Positions 1 to 10,225 of a DNA stretch of 64,000 nucleotides are shown here, piece by piece. A program made the translations under genes and the position numbers. The first letter of the stretch is position 1. Each line of letters begins with the position of its first letter. The DNA comes from Pedobacter sp. Bi126 (GTDB lineage: Bacteria > Bacteroidota > Bacteroidia > Sphingobacteriales > Sphingobacteriaceae): positions 620,001 to 684,000 of the forward strand of contig NZ_CAKKMS010000001.1 in NCBI RefSeq assembly GCF_918698245.1. The letters run 5' to 3'. The notes beneath the pieces were generated by a model that worked only from the letters and a program-made list of their open reading frames with translations, was not told where the DNA came from and searched no databases.

Positions 1-3000
1 TTTGCTGTAGATCCTGAAATCATCCAGGGTTCCATTTAACATAGGGTCAGGCCATTGAGACTTGCCAAGATAGTTCAGGGTAGTATTTCCCAAACTTAAA
101 GGCTTTAATGTCATCGCGTTGTTGCGCCCAACTTCCGTCCCATTAATATACATAATAGCCTCATTACCTGATTGCGTTACGGCAATATGTGTCCATACAC
201 CCGTTGCAATGGCAATATTACTGTTTAAAATCAGCTCTCCACCACCGGCTTTAATGGCATAACGAGGGTTCCCGGCGCTGCTTTTCGGTGTAAGGAACAT
301 ATAATTCGTAGTTCCTGTACCAAAGTCAAAAATACGTGCCCAGTTAGATATACCATCCATTTTAACCCAGGTGGCAATAGTAAAATCATTTAAGGTGCTT
401 ACTACAGATGTAGGAAGCGTCGCATAACCATTGGCCGTGCCATCAAAACGAAGTCCATTGTTAATCTTTCCCGCAGTCCAGGTTGCTGCGGTTTTCAGTG
501 TACCTGTACGGCTACCCCAAACATCTGTAGCGGTTATGCCATTGGCTTCGTCAAAAGGCCAGTAACTGTATTTACTTACAGATGGCTTTGCACTGATCTC
601 TGCACTGTTGGGATTTTCAATTATACCATCTATTGTTGCGATTGTATAATAATAGGTAACACCATTGGTTAAACCCGTATCTAAATATTCTGAACCTTTG
701 ATGGTTGCAACGGTTGCATAAGGGCCACCCGGTGTTTCAGAACGTTTGATACGATACGAATAATTAGCGTTTATAACCGAGTCCCATTGAAGGATGATTT
801 GAGCATCACCAGGGGCAGCGATCAAGCCACCTACAATATTGCTTGAAATCTTTAAAGAAAGAGCGGCTGTATCTGCTCCGGCACCGTTTGAAGCGGTTAA
901 CGTAACTGGGAAAAGCCCAAATTCGGCCGGCATTCCAGATATTACACCTGTAGTGGCATTTACACTCAATCCGGCAGGAAGACCAGAAGCATTAAAGCTG
1001 GTCGGTGATTTGATAGCTGTAATTGTATAAGAAAAATTCTTGCCAATGATTGCAGTATCAGTTAATGCACTGGTGATGGTTACACCTATAGTACGATCGT
1101 CAAGCAATACCACGTCATTACCAGTTCCACCTCTGTACGTAACACGAAAATTGTAACCGCCTGCCGAAATAAGAGATAATTCAGGCAGATCTTTGAAAGT
1201 ACCATTTATAGGTAAGGTTCCGGTATTGTTAACGATGGTATATGAAGTTCCAGAAGGAAGTACTCCCGCAATCGGAATTAACACAAGTTTCGGACTGTTT
1301 AACAAAATAACACTTGTTGCTGTAATTTTATCGCCAGTGCCATTTCCCAGGTTAATTTCTGCAGTGTAAGTGGCATCAGCCTTCATGGTAAGTGCTCCTA
1401 CTTTAAGCGTACCGATCGCTGACGCTCCAGGTTCCAATATCGCACCTGGTCCGCTTCCGGTTCCAATGGTAGCCGATGATTGAATTACTCCCGTGCCTGC
1501 CAAAGTACCTTCTTGTACAATTATCGGGCTGTTGAAAACTCCACTGGCTGCATCATTAGCTATTAATAGTCTTCCCTTTTTTACAGTAGTGGTTCCGTTG
1601 TAGAGCTGGTTACCGTACATTCGCAAAGTACCTGTACCTACTTTTTCAACCGTCAGATTACCACCAAGAGCGTCAATGGTTCCTCCATAGTCGCAATATG
1701 TATTTAGTGCGCCAATGCTGATAACCGGCGAATTACTCCCGGCGGTACGAATATAACCACGTCCCCTAAGGGCTCCAAAATGGATCGTTCCGGTTTTAAA
1801 ACTTAGATTCTGGCAATCAGGCGCATTGGCATCAAGTAACCAGTCTGCCTTTGCACTTCCAGATTCGGGGACCATGAAGCGAATCCGCTGGGCCCCGCTT
1901 CTAAATATCGAGGTAAAGGTACCGGTATACTCGCTATTATCTCCATACAAATTCAAACCGGCATAGTAATTTCCATCATGCGCTATGTTACCAGAACCTA
2001 ATAGTTTTCCGTAAAGGTTTATTGCAGCGTAATCTTCATACAAACTACTCCTGGTTCCGGGCAACACTTCTATGTCGTTATATAACGATAGTCCCGCATC
2101 GGGCGGAGCCTGTAGCAGCCCTCCGTTCATTATGATCTTGCCTGTGCCCAATGGCCCTGCTGTAGGATGGCTGGGCGTTCCGGTTCCGTAGCCCGATGCA
2201 ATTACCTTACCACTAATAATCGTCGTATTTCCTGAATAAGTATTATTGTTTCCTTTAATATAAAAATTTCCCCAAGAGTTCATCCTTAAAGAACCCGTAC
2301 CGCTTATTATCCCATTCAAAACAACGCCGCCACCTGTACTCACACTTACCTGATCAGTCAATTGTAAAGCAGTCGTAAATGTCTGAATTCCTGACGAGTT
2401 GTTAACCAGGTCGTTTTTCAGTGTTAACCCATTCCCTGCAATAGTATAGGAATTCGCATCAGGTGCAAATTGAATCCTTGAGGCTACCAGACCGGTTAGG
2501 TCATTCGTTAGTAACGAATCCGTAGTCGAGCCAAACGTTAATATGGCCGGATTCGCAGGAAGCATATTTCCCGTCCAGTTAGCGGCCAGGTTCAATGAAT
2601 CGGTAAGTGGTGTTGGGCTCCATATTGCCGAATTCGCACCCGGTGAGCCAAAGGCTTCTAACGAATTAGCACTTTCCTTTGTAGCCCCTAATGACGAAAG
2701 TACATAGAAGTATGGATTGCCACTGGTAACATTTGTGTCGGTATAGCTCGTCGTACTTACCGTTGCGACCGTAGTATACGGACCACCACTTACAGTACCT
2801 CGTTTTACTTTATACGAAGAAGCACCGTTGGCAGCATCCCATAGAAGATTGATCCGGTCGCTTTGATTGGTTATTACAGGGCGCCCCGGAATACCTGGAG
2901 GAACGTTAGCAAAAACTACGTTCGAATTAGCACTTTCCATATCACCTGTAAATGCCGTAATCACATAATAGTTATTTACTTCAGGTACAGGAGCAGGATC

Positions 3001-5088
3001 TGTAAAACTGTTGAGGGTAATAGCTGCCTGAATAGTGCTATATGGGCCTCCTGCTGCTAATGAACGTTTTACCGAATAACCGGTAGCGGTCGCTGAAGCT
3101 GGCCAGCTCAGTTTGATCTGTGTATTATTAACAACTGATGCCACAACAGAAGTGATCGCTGCAGGAGCCTGGTTATTGAGCACTTTCAGGATCAAAGTTG
3201 CAGTGCCGCTGCCTATGGCATTGGTAGCTGTTAGTGTTACTTCGCTTTGTCCTAATCCGGTAGGCGTGCCGGAAATAATACCGGTAGCCGCATTCAGGCT
3301 AAGCCCTGCAGGCAAACCGCTGGTACTATAAGCAGTAGGACTGGCACTGGCACTGATGTTATAACTGAAAGGTTGGCCAATGGTAGTTGTGGCAGTGGTA
3401 GCACTGCTAATTACCGGAGATCCCGCCGGTGCAGATTGGCTATAGCCTACATTACTGAACGTGGTTGTATTATGTAACGATGTATTATTAGAGATGGTGT
3501 AAAAACCGAGGTACAACTCTGCCGGGAAACCGGTTGCTGAATACCAGCAACTAAGATTCGTCCAGTTAACGCCATCCTGCGAGTGGTAAGCAAATATGCG
3601 GGTGTTTACACGTTCAATTTTTAACCACCACGGGGCTTTCGGCTGTCCATGCCTTCCTACACCGCCATTTGCCCCGAGCGCAAGATCCCAAAAACGGGAA
3701 CCGGGCGCTAATGATTCGCGAAACATAACACCCGAGCTTCCGGTAGTAAGCGACATATTTTCAATTTTTATTACAAGGCCAGCATCACCACTAATTTTTT
3801 TAAAGTTGAAAGTGAAGGCATTACTGGTGGAATTTCCGGCGCCCTTAAGGGTCCAGATTCCATTATTGAAGGATGCGCTGCCTGCGAGTCCGGGGTTACC
3901 GATGTCAATATTGGTCAGGTTACTTACTGGCTGCACATGCTCGGAAGGATAAAATACAGGGGGCAAACTAACCGCAGTAGAAGTATCGGATGATTTTAGA
4001 TATAAGAACTCCCCTTGGGTACCACCCAAAGCGGCCCGCATCCTATCGGTTTGAGGAGTAGGTATTCCCTTACGCCTGTTATATGCGTTATGAATAATAT
4101 TGGTCATCCCCCATGGTCTTCCTCCAGGCTTAATTCCCCAGTTGGTCCAATAACTGGCATAGCCCCCAAAAGGGATATAAGTCATGGTATCCCCATCAAA
4201 AGCAAATTTATGATACAGCTCAGCGATAGCCAATACCCGGTTGTTTAACTCGGAAAACATATCAACCCTTTGCTTCCAGGCAACTTCTGCACCCCATACC
4301 AGGGCAGTAGCCTGCACTCCCCAGTGATCATCGCGGCCTGTATCACCTGTTTCGCCATTGGGCAACGAGTTACGCATGCCTCCGCCGGCATCCATCCTGT
4401 ACACTTCAAGCGCCTGGTTAAACCGGGTTACATCATTACAGAAAATCGATGCTGCGAGGGCTGTTTTTAGCTGAATAGCACCTTTGTTCTGGTCGCGTAA
4501 TGGATTAGGTACAAAGGATGTCGGAAATAAGATATTAGCGAAATAGTTTTCAACATGCTGAGTATTGGCTGCGGTCCAGCCGGGAAACGTATAACGGAGT
4601 ATTTCAGCCGCTACGCCCCAATCCTGGGCATGGTCGCCAATGTCCAGATTATTTTCAATACCGCCCCAATAGGTATTGGTAACTGCCCAGGCATCCAGCA
4701 TGTTGGTTGCTTTTCGGGCATAGGCACTATCCGCAGTAAAAACATACATAAAGGTCAGATTGCGGATAGCAACCATATCGTTTATCCACGCATTGTTATT
4801 CAAGTGCGGGGCACGGCTTACCGTAGCATATGGCCCTGCCATCACGTAGTTCAACTTAGACTTGCCGTCATTTTTAAATGCATTGTAAGCCGATAACCAT
4901 GGTTCCTGGGTAATGTTGGCTTTTAACTGATTCAGGTCAGCCTGGTTTAAAGCGATACCCGGGTGGACTAAGGTCTGAACCTGGGCTTTTGATTGCTGAG
5001 CGCCGATAAATGTCAGAACGGCAAAAAAGAAAAAAAACAGGTTCTTTTTTGCCATCAGTTTTAGCTGATAAAGTAAAAGTTTTTTCAT
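1..5088 (-). CDS. Giant secreted alginate-lyase-like multidomain protein (partial, 3' end outside window)
   Basis: The frame is open from the ATG at 5088 to the left edge, so 1,696 codons are visible and the C-terminus is missing. I checked the frame by translation at several points and saw no break. A signal peptide (about residues 1-36, Phe-rich, ending SKAQ) precedes an alginate_lyase-type all-helical domain (about 40-345, with GDHAQDWG and GRDDHWG segments). Next come a concanavalin-like DUF1349-type region (about 390-555), a putative Ig/He_PIG module (about 557-637), two FN3 modules (about 640-800), an autotransporter-associated beta-strand repeat region rich in Gly/Asn/Thr (about 824-1253), a second He_PIG plus FN3 (about 1334-1496) and a LamG-like fold up to the edge. 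It probably cleaves uronic-acid polysaccharide outside the cell, with the rest acting as spacer and binding modules. The substrate is not certain. An ATG at 5055 is an alternative start. Confidence 0.75.
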   Translation of the reverse strand, partial: MKKLLLYQLKLMAKKNLFFFFFAVLTFIGAQQSKAQVQTLVHPGIALNQADLNQLKANITQEPWLSAYNAFKNDGKSKLNYVMAGPYATVSRAPHLNNNAWINDMVAIRNLTFMYVFTADSAYARKATNMLDAWAVTNTYWGGIENNLDIGDHAQDWGVAAEILRYTFPGWTAANTQHVENYFANILFPTSFVPNPLRDQNKGAIQLKTALAASIFCNDVTRFNQALEVYRMDAGGGMRNSLPNGETGDTGRDDHWGVQATALVWGAEVAWKQRVDMFSELNNRVLAIAELYHKFAFDGDTMTYIPFGGYASYWTNWGIKPGGRPWGMTNIIHNAYNRRKGIPTPQTDRMRAALGGTQGEFLYLKSSDTSTAVSLPPVFYPSEHVQPVSNLTNIDIGNPGLAGSASFNNGIWTLKGAGNSTSNAFTFNFKKISGDAGLVIKIENMSLTTGSSGVMFRESLAPGSRFWDLALGANGGVGRHGQPKAPWWLKIERVNTRIFAYHSQDGVNWTNLSCWYSATGFPAELYLGFYTISNNTSLHNTTTFSNVGYSQSAPAGSPVISSATTATTTIGQPFSYNISASASPTAYSTSGLPAGLSLNAATGIISGTPTGLGQSEVTLTATNAIGSGTATLILKVLNNQAPAAITSVVASVVNNTQIKLSWPASATATGYSVKRSLAAGGPYSTIQAAITLNSFTDPAPVPEVNNYYVITAFTGDMESANSNVVFANVPPGIPGRPVITNQSDRINLLWDAANGASSYKVKRGTVSGGPYTTVATVSTTSYTDTNVTSGNPYFYVLSSLGATKESANSLEAFGSPGANSAIWSPTPLTDSLNLAANWTGNMLPANPAILTFGSTTDSLLTNDLTGLVASRIQFAPDANSYTIAGNGLTLKNDLVNNSSGIQTFTTALQLTDQVSVSTGGGVVLNGIISGTGSLRMNSWGNFYIKGNNNTYSGNTTIISGKVIASGYGTGTPSHPTAGPLGTGKIIMNGGLLQAPPDAGLSLYNDIEVLPGTRSSLYEDYAAINLYGKLLGSGNIAHDGNYYAGLNLYGDNSEYTGTFTSIFRSGAQRIRFMVPESGSAKADWLLDANAPDCQNLSFKTGTIHFGALRGRGYIRTAGSNSPVISIGALNTYCDYGGTIDALGGNLTVEKVGTGTLRMYGNQLYNGTTTVKKGRLLIANDAASGVFNSPIIVQEGTLAGTGVIQSSATIGTGSGPGAILEPGASAIGTLKVGALTMKADATYTAEINLGNGTGDKITATSVILLNSPKLVLIPIAGVLPSGTSYTIVNNTGTLPINGTFKDLPELSLISAGGYNFRVTYRGGTGNDVVLLDDRTIGVTITSALTDTAIIGKNFSYTITAIKSPTSFNASGLPAGLSVNATTGVISGMPAEFGLFPVTLTASNGAGADTAALSLKISSNIVGGLIAAPGDAQIILQWDSVINANYSYRIKRSETPGGPYATVATIKGSEYLDTGLTNGVTYYYTIATIDGIIENPNSAEISAKPSVSKYSYWPFDEANGITATDVWGSRTGTLKTAATWTAGKINNGLRFDGTANGYATLPTSVVSTLNDFTIATWVKMDGISNWARIFDFGTGTTNYMFLTPKSSAGNPRYAIKAGGGELILNSNIAIATGVWTHIAVTQSGNEAIMYINGTEVGRNNAMTLKPLSLGNTTLNYLGKSQWPDPMLNGTLDDFRIYSK

Positions 5089-5563
5089 AAGGATGTAATT
5101 TAGTTGATTATAGATCAGATTTTTGAGCGCTGATTTCCATAAGGACACATGATATTAACTTTGATACTTAGGTATTTAAAAAATATTTTTAGAAATAACT
5201 ATAATTAGTGTTCTAAAGTATTCTATTTGTGACGCGTGATGGCTTTGTATTTATTATTCGACTAATGTATGTTAAATAACATACAACACGTACGACAAAG
5301 CATAAAACTATGATAGCTGCACTTACTGTCGCCAGAATATACCATTGCAGTTTTACATTATAATACCGCACAACCATGTTATGCCTCGGTAACAGCGCAC
5401 TATTTTTAATGCAGCATATTCTATATATGGTAAATCGGGCGCGTTATTTCCGTATGGAAATGCTTGCTTACAGAACAAGCCTATTGCTGAGGCTTATGTC
5501 AGGACACAATAAAAAAGGGATGCAGTGTCATGAACTGCATCCCTTTTACTTAATCTTAAAGGT
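5089..5563. other. Intergenic region upstream of the alginate-lyase-like gene
   Basis: No convincing gene is present. The stretch holds the terminator of the thioredoxin gene at its right end and, at 5267-5284, a perfect 8-bp inverted repeat with a 2-base spacer (GTATGTTA-AA-TAACATAC). This lies about 180 bases upstream of the alginate-lyase-like start and could be an operator. The last 200 bases before that start are very AT-rich, as expected for a promoter and leader, but I could not pick a clear Bacteroidota -33/-7 pair. Confidence 0.5.
5513..5547 (-). terminator. Rho-independent terminator of the thioredoxin gene
   Basis: A perfect 14-bp stem, arms 5513-5526 and 5534-5547 with a 7-base loop, contains GGGATGCAGT against ACTGCATCCC. 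Read on the minus strand it is followed by a run of T (5511-5516 region). It begins 17 bases beyond the stop codon at 5564, so it closes the leftward sigma/SusCD/thioredoxin operon. Confidence 0.85.
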
Positions 5564-6781
5564 TTATTCGCCTTTTTTCATTTTGTCGAGCGTAACCTGG
5601 TATTTCGCTTTATTTTCGGCTGCAACCAGGTCTACCGCTTTCTGCTGCATGGCAATCGCCTGGTCCTTTTTGCCCAGCTTATACAGCAGGTTGGCATAGG
5701 TGTCGAGGTAGGCAGGCTCCTTGGCTTGGGTCTCATCCACGCTGCGTTTACTCCAACTCAACGCCTCAGTAATACAGTCAGTATCCTTACAGTTTTCAAA
5801 AACCGCCCATGCAAAGAAATTCAACCTATCAGCGGTTACTTCGGCACCGTATTTTTTCATATAACTTAGTAAGGCCGGCTGAAATTTATCCCATTTTTTG
5901 TCGGCATGGAAAACCTGAATCTTTATCAGTTCGGTAGCCTTGCTGATGTCTACTGTTGGGTATTTCGCCTGTACGGCGGCAACCAGTGAATCTACATTAG
6001 CATTGGGCTTTCGAAGTCCGGGATAAATGTTTTCCTCCAGAACAACGGCGCTCAGGATTTCATTTGATTTTCCTTTTCCCAGAACGGCATCTGCTTTTTC
6101 AGGATCTTTTAGCATCAGTTCAAATCCCTTGCTTTGGCTGCTTTTGGTGTATTTGCTCACAAACTCCAGGTTCTCTTTGGTATACAGGTCTTTTTGTGTA
6201 GCGATGTAAGCACTGGCAAACTTTTCGGAGTTTTCCTCATCATAGGCGGCCTCGGCACTAATTGCCAACTGTTTCAGGGTCTCAGGAGCAGCATTTCCAG
6301 ACTCGCTTTTTTTCAGTAGCGTGTAATATTGGGTTTCCGGATTCAGCGCCATCTTCGCTTTGGCGATAAATTCATCTGCCTCACCGCCACCCACAATACG
6401 GTGTACAAGATTGCCCTGCGGAGAAAAGATCAGAAAAGTAGGATAGGCATTTATCTTGAACGCTTTGCTCATCGATTGGGCATCTGCATACCAGCTTTTA
6501 ACTTCTTCGCTGTCATTTTTGGTCTGGTCGAACTGTACCTTAACATTTACAAAGTTTTTGTTGAAGAATTCACCGACCTTTTCCTGCGGAAAAATGGTAC
6601 TGGCCATGTATTTGCAAGGCCCGCACCAGGTTGTAAAGCAGTCTACCAAAAGGTATTTGTTCTCTTTTTTAGCTTTATCTTTTACCTCCTGCCAGGAAAG
6701 TCCATGTTCAAAATGTGTGCCTTTAACCTGAGCCGTACCAATAAAAGGCAGCAACAGGAATATTAAAAATAATTTTTTCAT
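5564..6781 (-). CDS. Periplasmic thioredoxin-family protein with C-terminal helical repeats
   Basis: This 405-residue protein has a signal peptide (MKKLFLIFLLLPFIGTAQ) and then a thioredoxin fold (about 25-145) with the redox pair C53/C56 in WCGPC and the cis-Pro segment NAYPTF. The remaining 260 residues are helical and end in a TPR-like unit (YANLLYKLGKKDQAIAMQQK), far longer than a plain thioredoxin. It should act as a thiol-disulfide oxidoreductase in the periplasm. It is the last gene of a leftward cluster, 39 bases after the TlpA-like gene, and is followed by a strong terminator. The partner protein is unknown; its operon suggests a role with the upstream SusCD importer. Confidence 0.85.
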   Translation of the reverse strand: MKKLFLIFLLLPFIGTAQVKGTHFEHGLSWQEVKDKAKKENKYLLVDCFTTWCGPCKYMASTIFPQEKVGEFFNKNFVNVKVQFDQTKNDSEEVKSWYADAQSMSKAFKINAYPTFLIFSPQGNLVHRIVGGGEADEFIAKAKMALNPETQYYTLLKKSESGNAAPETLKQLAISAEAAYDEENSEKFASAYIATQKDLYTKENLEFVSKYTKSSQSKGFELMLKDPEKADAVLGKGKSNEILSAVVLEENIYPGLRKPNANVDSLVAAVQAKYPTVDISKATELIKIQVFHADKKWDKFQPALLSYMKKYGAEVTADRLNFFAWAVFENCKDTDCITEALSWSKRSVDETQAKEPAYLDTYANLLYKLGKKDQAIAMQQKAVDLVAAENKAKYQVTLDKMKKGE

Positions 6782-6820
6782 ACAGTTTGTTTTCTATGAG
6801 TTTCTTTGGGTGATTACATT

Positions 6821-7996
6821 TTAACGGGACAATTCTATCATGGTTGAAAGTTGCCTAACGGCAACCTCATTTGGCCAAAGTAATCCCAGCTCCTTGAAAC
6901 GTATTTTACCATTGCCATCAATAATAAACTTTGCGGGGATTCCTGAGACGCCAAATGACGATACTGCAGGGTTCTTTTTTGTAACGGAATCTTTAGCATC
7001 CATATACAATGGTAAATCCAGGTTATGCGTTAACAAATAGTTCACCGCATCAGGCTTGGGGTTTGGAACCGTTTCCCAAGTGTGTATAAACAAAAATTTC
7101 ACCGTCGGGTCGTTTTTATATTTATTAACCATCATTTGCATTGCCGGCAGTGATTTCTTACAGGGTCCACACCAGGTTGCCCAAAAATCAAGAACAATGG
7201 TTTTTCCTTTAAAGTCTGACAAGGATACTTCTTTACCATTTATGTCTTTGACTTTAAATTCAGGTGCCTGCTCCGACATCATTTTGGCTGCTATTTCTGC
7301 TTTATATTTGTCGTTAAACTGCTTGGTTAAAGTAGCCAGGTAAGCATTTGAATCTTTCCCCGGATGCTCACTTATATAGGCTTTTTTCAGTTCATTCTTA
7401 AAGTCATCATCGGCCAAGCCTAACAAAACTGCTTTCTCCAGTTCAGGAAGCGCTTCCTGGTACCTGCCGGTTTTGCTCATCAAATAATAATACTGTGCAG
7501 TCAATCCTGCACTTTTTTTGTTAGCCTGCTCATAACACTCTTTTATAGCAGCGAAAGCTTTCTCATGATCGCCCAGTTTATCCGCCACCTGACTATATAG
7601 CTGTAATAAATACAACCGCTCTTCTTTTGCGTTTGTTGAGTTGTTTAATTCTTGCTTAACCAAAGTTTCAGCTGCTTTCAAATCATAAGTCATTAAACCG
7701 GTAGTAACATTTTCAACATACATAATTCTTGCAGTTTCCTGAATCTGGTTAAAATAGTATAAAGCCTTCTCAGAATTTTTTGCTACTATAAAATTATCTA
7801 CGAGTATAGCTCTGTATTGGTCAAAGCTTTCGTTTGGATGGGCTTTGACAAGGCGATTAACAATGGCTTCTTTCTTTGAAAGATCAATAAATAGCTTCAT
7901 AGAATCGAGACTTGCTTTATAAGCCGGTTGTGCCTGCTGGGTAAACGCAGACTTTCCTATAGCCAGGATTGCAATGAGCAGGACTATTTTTTTCAT
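6821..7996 (-). CDS. TlpA-like periplasmic disulfide reductase with N-terminal helical repeats
   Basis: The frame extends to 8029, but the ATG at 7996 gives a normal signal peptide (MKKIVLLIAILAIGKSAFTQ), so I use it (391 residues). Residues about 25-235 are helical and TPR-like. The C-terminal domain is of the AhpC/TSA-Redoxin (TlpA) type, starting near APEFKVKDINGKEVSLSDFKGK, with C276/C279 in WCGPC and the cis-Pro segment SGIPAKFII. It would reduce or exchange disulfides in the periplasm. The domain order (repeats then thioredoxin) mirrors that of the next gene (thioredoxin then repeats). It sits 42 bases after the PKD-like lipoprotein gene and is probably co-transcribed. Confidence 0.88.
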   Translation of the reverse strand: MKKIVLLIAILAIGKSAFTQQAQPAYKASLDSMKLFIDLSKKEAIVNRLVKAHPNESFDQYRAILVDNFIVAKNSEKALYYFNQIQETARIMYVENVTTGLMTYDLKAAETLVKQELNNSTNAKEERLYLLQLYSQVADKLGDHEKAFAAIKECYEQANKKSAGLTAQYYYLMSKTGRYQEALPELEKAVLLGLADDDFKNELKKAYISEHPGKDSNAYLATLTKQFNDKYKAEIAAKMMSEQAPEFKVKDINGKEVSLSDFKGKTIVLDFWATWCGPCKKSLPAMQMMVNKYKNDPTVKFLFIHTWETVPNPKPDAVNYLLTHNLDLPLYMDAKDSVTKKNPAVSSFGVSGIPAKFIIDGNGKIRFKELGLLWPNEVAVRQLSTMIELSR

Positions 7997-8038
7997 GATC
8001 GTATATGTTAAATAATTAATATAATTCAATTGGGTTGT

Positions 8039-9463
8039 TTATAGGTTTTGTCTGGCAGGAGCAATTTGTATAATTTCACCAAAGCCGGTAAATTTCTTGG
8101 TATAGGTACCATTACTAAATTCCCCCTGACCATTGATACTGAAATAATAAACTTCACCCGCTGCACCATTATTAACGCCGATCAGCAATTGTTTACTGGT
8201 GCTACGCAACATTTCAATGTCTTTAATTACGTATCCTGATGGAAAAGTGTAAATCAAACGTGCGGCGTTTGCAAGCATATCGTACAAATAAACCTTGTTG
8301 CCAACAGTGTAGTAAAGTTGTTTTAAAATTGATGAGGTTGCGAAGTTAGTTGCGCTTCCTATTTCCGGACTGTTCGTCATTTTTTGGTTAACGCCAGGGA
8401 AACTGTTGTCTGAGTCGCCTGTTAACGACATCAGGTAACGACCATTATTGTCTTCCATAATGTAATACCACTCAATACCTTCCTGGGATAACGTAGTTAC
8501 GCCACGATCATAGGCAATCATTTTCTTACCTACATTTGCCATATCGAAAGGTCTCGATGGTGTTGCAGGCGATTGCTCAAGGACTCTAGACAAAATTCCC
8601 ATCTGCATAAAACTCATCGTTGCATTATTGTAAAAATAGGTCGTGTTAAAATTGCCTGGGAAAACGCCTGGGAATAAATCATAATTGCCGGGGATGCGTT
8701 GTGATAAGGGTTTCAGATTTTCAGAATTTGTTCCCGAAACACCAACATACAGACTACCATCAGCAACAATATACTGTTCAAATTTTGAGGTATTCATGAT
8801 AAATGCCGGTGCAGTTTTAAATGGAAGCGGTGTTGCCAATCCTGGAAGTATCGAACTTCTATCACCAAGTTCTAACCAATCGTTCATGTTAAAGCGATAC
8901 ACATTTTGATCAGTGAAATAATAAAAGAAACCACCTTTTCCAAAATTGTATAAGGCCAAGGGTTTTCCCGGATAGGTTTTATTGTTGGCCACCTCCATAG
9001 GGTTATCAAAAATCACGTCATCCGTCCGGATCAAAGAAGCTTTACCCTTTCCATCCCTGCTGTTGAGCACATACCAGCCATCCGGGTAAACACCATTTAC
9101 TGTGATGGTATAACGCTTCAGCGTGTAAATACCATTTTTATTACTCGTTACTCTGTAAATTATGGAATAAGTGCCTGGACTTAAGGTTACTTTAATGCGT
9201 AAATTTTTAGTTTTGGCAATCGTTGTCGAATCAATTGTCCAGCTATATGTAAATGAATCACCTTCGGGCATTGTTTGGGCCAATGTTGGTGTAATGATCA
9301 GCGAATCCAGTTGTGGAACCGTGAAAGCGGTTATAGCATCTGTAATCTTAATGTCGTTGATTTGATCATATTTAAACGATTGATTGTCTTTTTTGCAGGC
9401 AGCAAATGCCAGCATAATTAGAATAAAAACTGGGCTGAGCTTTAAAAAGTATTTTAAATGCAT
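8039..9463 (-). CDS. PKD-like family lipoprotein
   Basis: This is a 474-residue lipoprotein with a lipobox ending at C23 (LAFAAC followed by KKD). Residues about 40-125 form a beta-rich PKD-like domain (Pfam PKD-like family, PF16407 type), including a DSFTYSWTID strand. The rest is a beta-strand-rich part resembling a propeller or surface-binding domain (YDMLANAARLIYTFPSG). Proteins of this kind usually lie directly downstream of SusC/SusD/DUF4843 genes and are thought to sit on the outer membrane beside the transporter, like SusE/SusF. No enzyme motif is visible. It starts 11 bases after the DUF4843-type gene. The ligand is unknown. Confidence 0.8.
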   Translation of the reverse strand: MHLKYFLKLSPVFILIMLAFAACKKDNQSFKYDQINDIKITDAITAFTVPQLDSLIITPTLAQTMPEGDSFTYSWTIDSTTIAKTKNLRIKVTLSPGTYSIIYRVTSNKNGIYTLKRYTITVNGVYPDGWYVLNSRDGKGKASLIRTDDVIFDNPMEVANNKTYPGKPLALYNFGKGGFFYYFTDQNVYRFNMNDWLELGDRSSILPGLATPLPFKTAPAFIMNTSKFEQYIVADGSLYVGVSGTNSENLKPLSQRIPGNYDLFPGVFPGNFNTTYFYNNATMSFMQMGILSRVLEQSPATPSRPFDMANVGKKMIAYDRGVTTLSQEGIEWYYIMEDNNGRYLMSLTGDSDNSFPGVNQKMTNSPEIGSATNFATSSILKQLYYTVGNKVYLYDMLANAARLIYTFPSGYVIKDIEMLRSTSKQLLIGVNNGAAGEVYYFSINGQGEFSNGTYTKKFTGFGEIIQIAPARQNL

Positions 9464-9474
9464 AATATTTTAAA

Positions 9475-10212
9475 TTAAGGGAACGATATCTGTTGACCGT
9501 TCTCATCTAACAATGGACCATTTGCAGCCTCATAAGCGGCCAGTGCATTCCTTAGGGTAACCGGAAAGTTCAGTAAACCATCAGAACCAATCTTATCGTA
9601 AGAAAAATCGGTTATACCCAATGTCTTCACCATAAACTTGTATTTTACGGCACTGAATTCTCCAAAATCCGCCTGGAGATAGATCCAATAAGCAGGCTCA
9701 ATATATTGGCTGGTTACATCTACCTTCAGATACCTGAAGTTTTCTTCTGTACCAAGATTGATGATCGTAGCAGGTGTCTGTCCTAAAGTACCCAAAATAA
9801 AGTCTTTAGTTTCTGCGGGCTCCAGCACAATTCTGTACACATTTTTGGCCATTCCGGCAGAATTGAGCAATATTAACGGATAATTAAATTTCGATACTCC
9901 TGCTGGAATGGTAAATTCTTTCAGCTCAAAATCTACGCCTGCAGTCGCGGTTGTTCCCTGAGCTGTTTTGAGTAGTACCGTGCGCGGTTTATCGGTTAAC
10001 TTACCTGTGATGCGCATTGGTATAAATAAGGTGTCTCTTTGCTTTTGAGTCGCTTGCAGCGCAAATGAGTAGCTTCTTACTGCAGTGGTATGCAAAAGTT
10101 CGTAAGTGTAGGCAAAGAAACTGATGCCATCCTTTCCCTGATAGGTTTCGACTGCTTCTTTCTTGCAGGAAAAAAGACAGGTTACTATCAATATATATGA
10201 TAAGTATTTCAT
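9475..10212 (-). CDS. DUF4843-type lipoprotein
   Basis: The frame extends to 10263 and would overlap susD. The ATG at 10212 leaves a 13-base gap and gives a clean lipoprotein signal with C16 (VTCLFSC, KKE), so it is preferred (245 residues). The mature part has the look of DUF4843 proteins: an early Y-x-G-x-D-x-I-x-F segment (YQGKDGISFF), a central IPMRITG strand and a late YIEPAYWIYLQADFGEFS segment. These are small outer-membrane-associated lipoproteins encoded between SusD and PKD-like proteins in Bacteroidota importer loci. The biochemical role is unknown; by position it may be an accessory binding protein. Confidence 0.78.
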   Translation of the reverse strand: MKYLSYILIVTCLFSCKKEAVETYQGKDGISFFAYTYELLHTTAVRSYSFALQATQKQRDTLFIPMRITGKLTDKPRTVLLKTAQGTTATAGVDFELKEFTIPAGVSKFNYPLILLNSAGMAKNVYRIVLEPAETKDFILGTLGQTPATIINLGTEENFRYLKVDVTSQYIEPAYWIYLQADFGEFSAVKYKFMVKTLGITDFSYDKIGSDGLLNFPVTLRNALAAYEAANGPLLDENGQQISFP

Positions 10213-10225
10213 AATACGAGTTTGA

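Noticed and set aside
6329..6766. Plus-strand frame of 145 codons over the thioredoxin gene
   Set aside because: It is antisense to the thioredoxin domain, which is well supported by WCGPC and a signal peptide.
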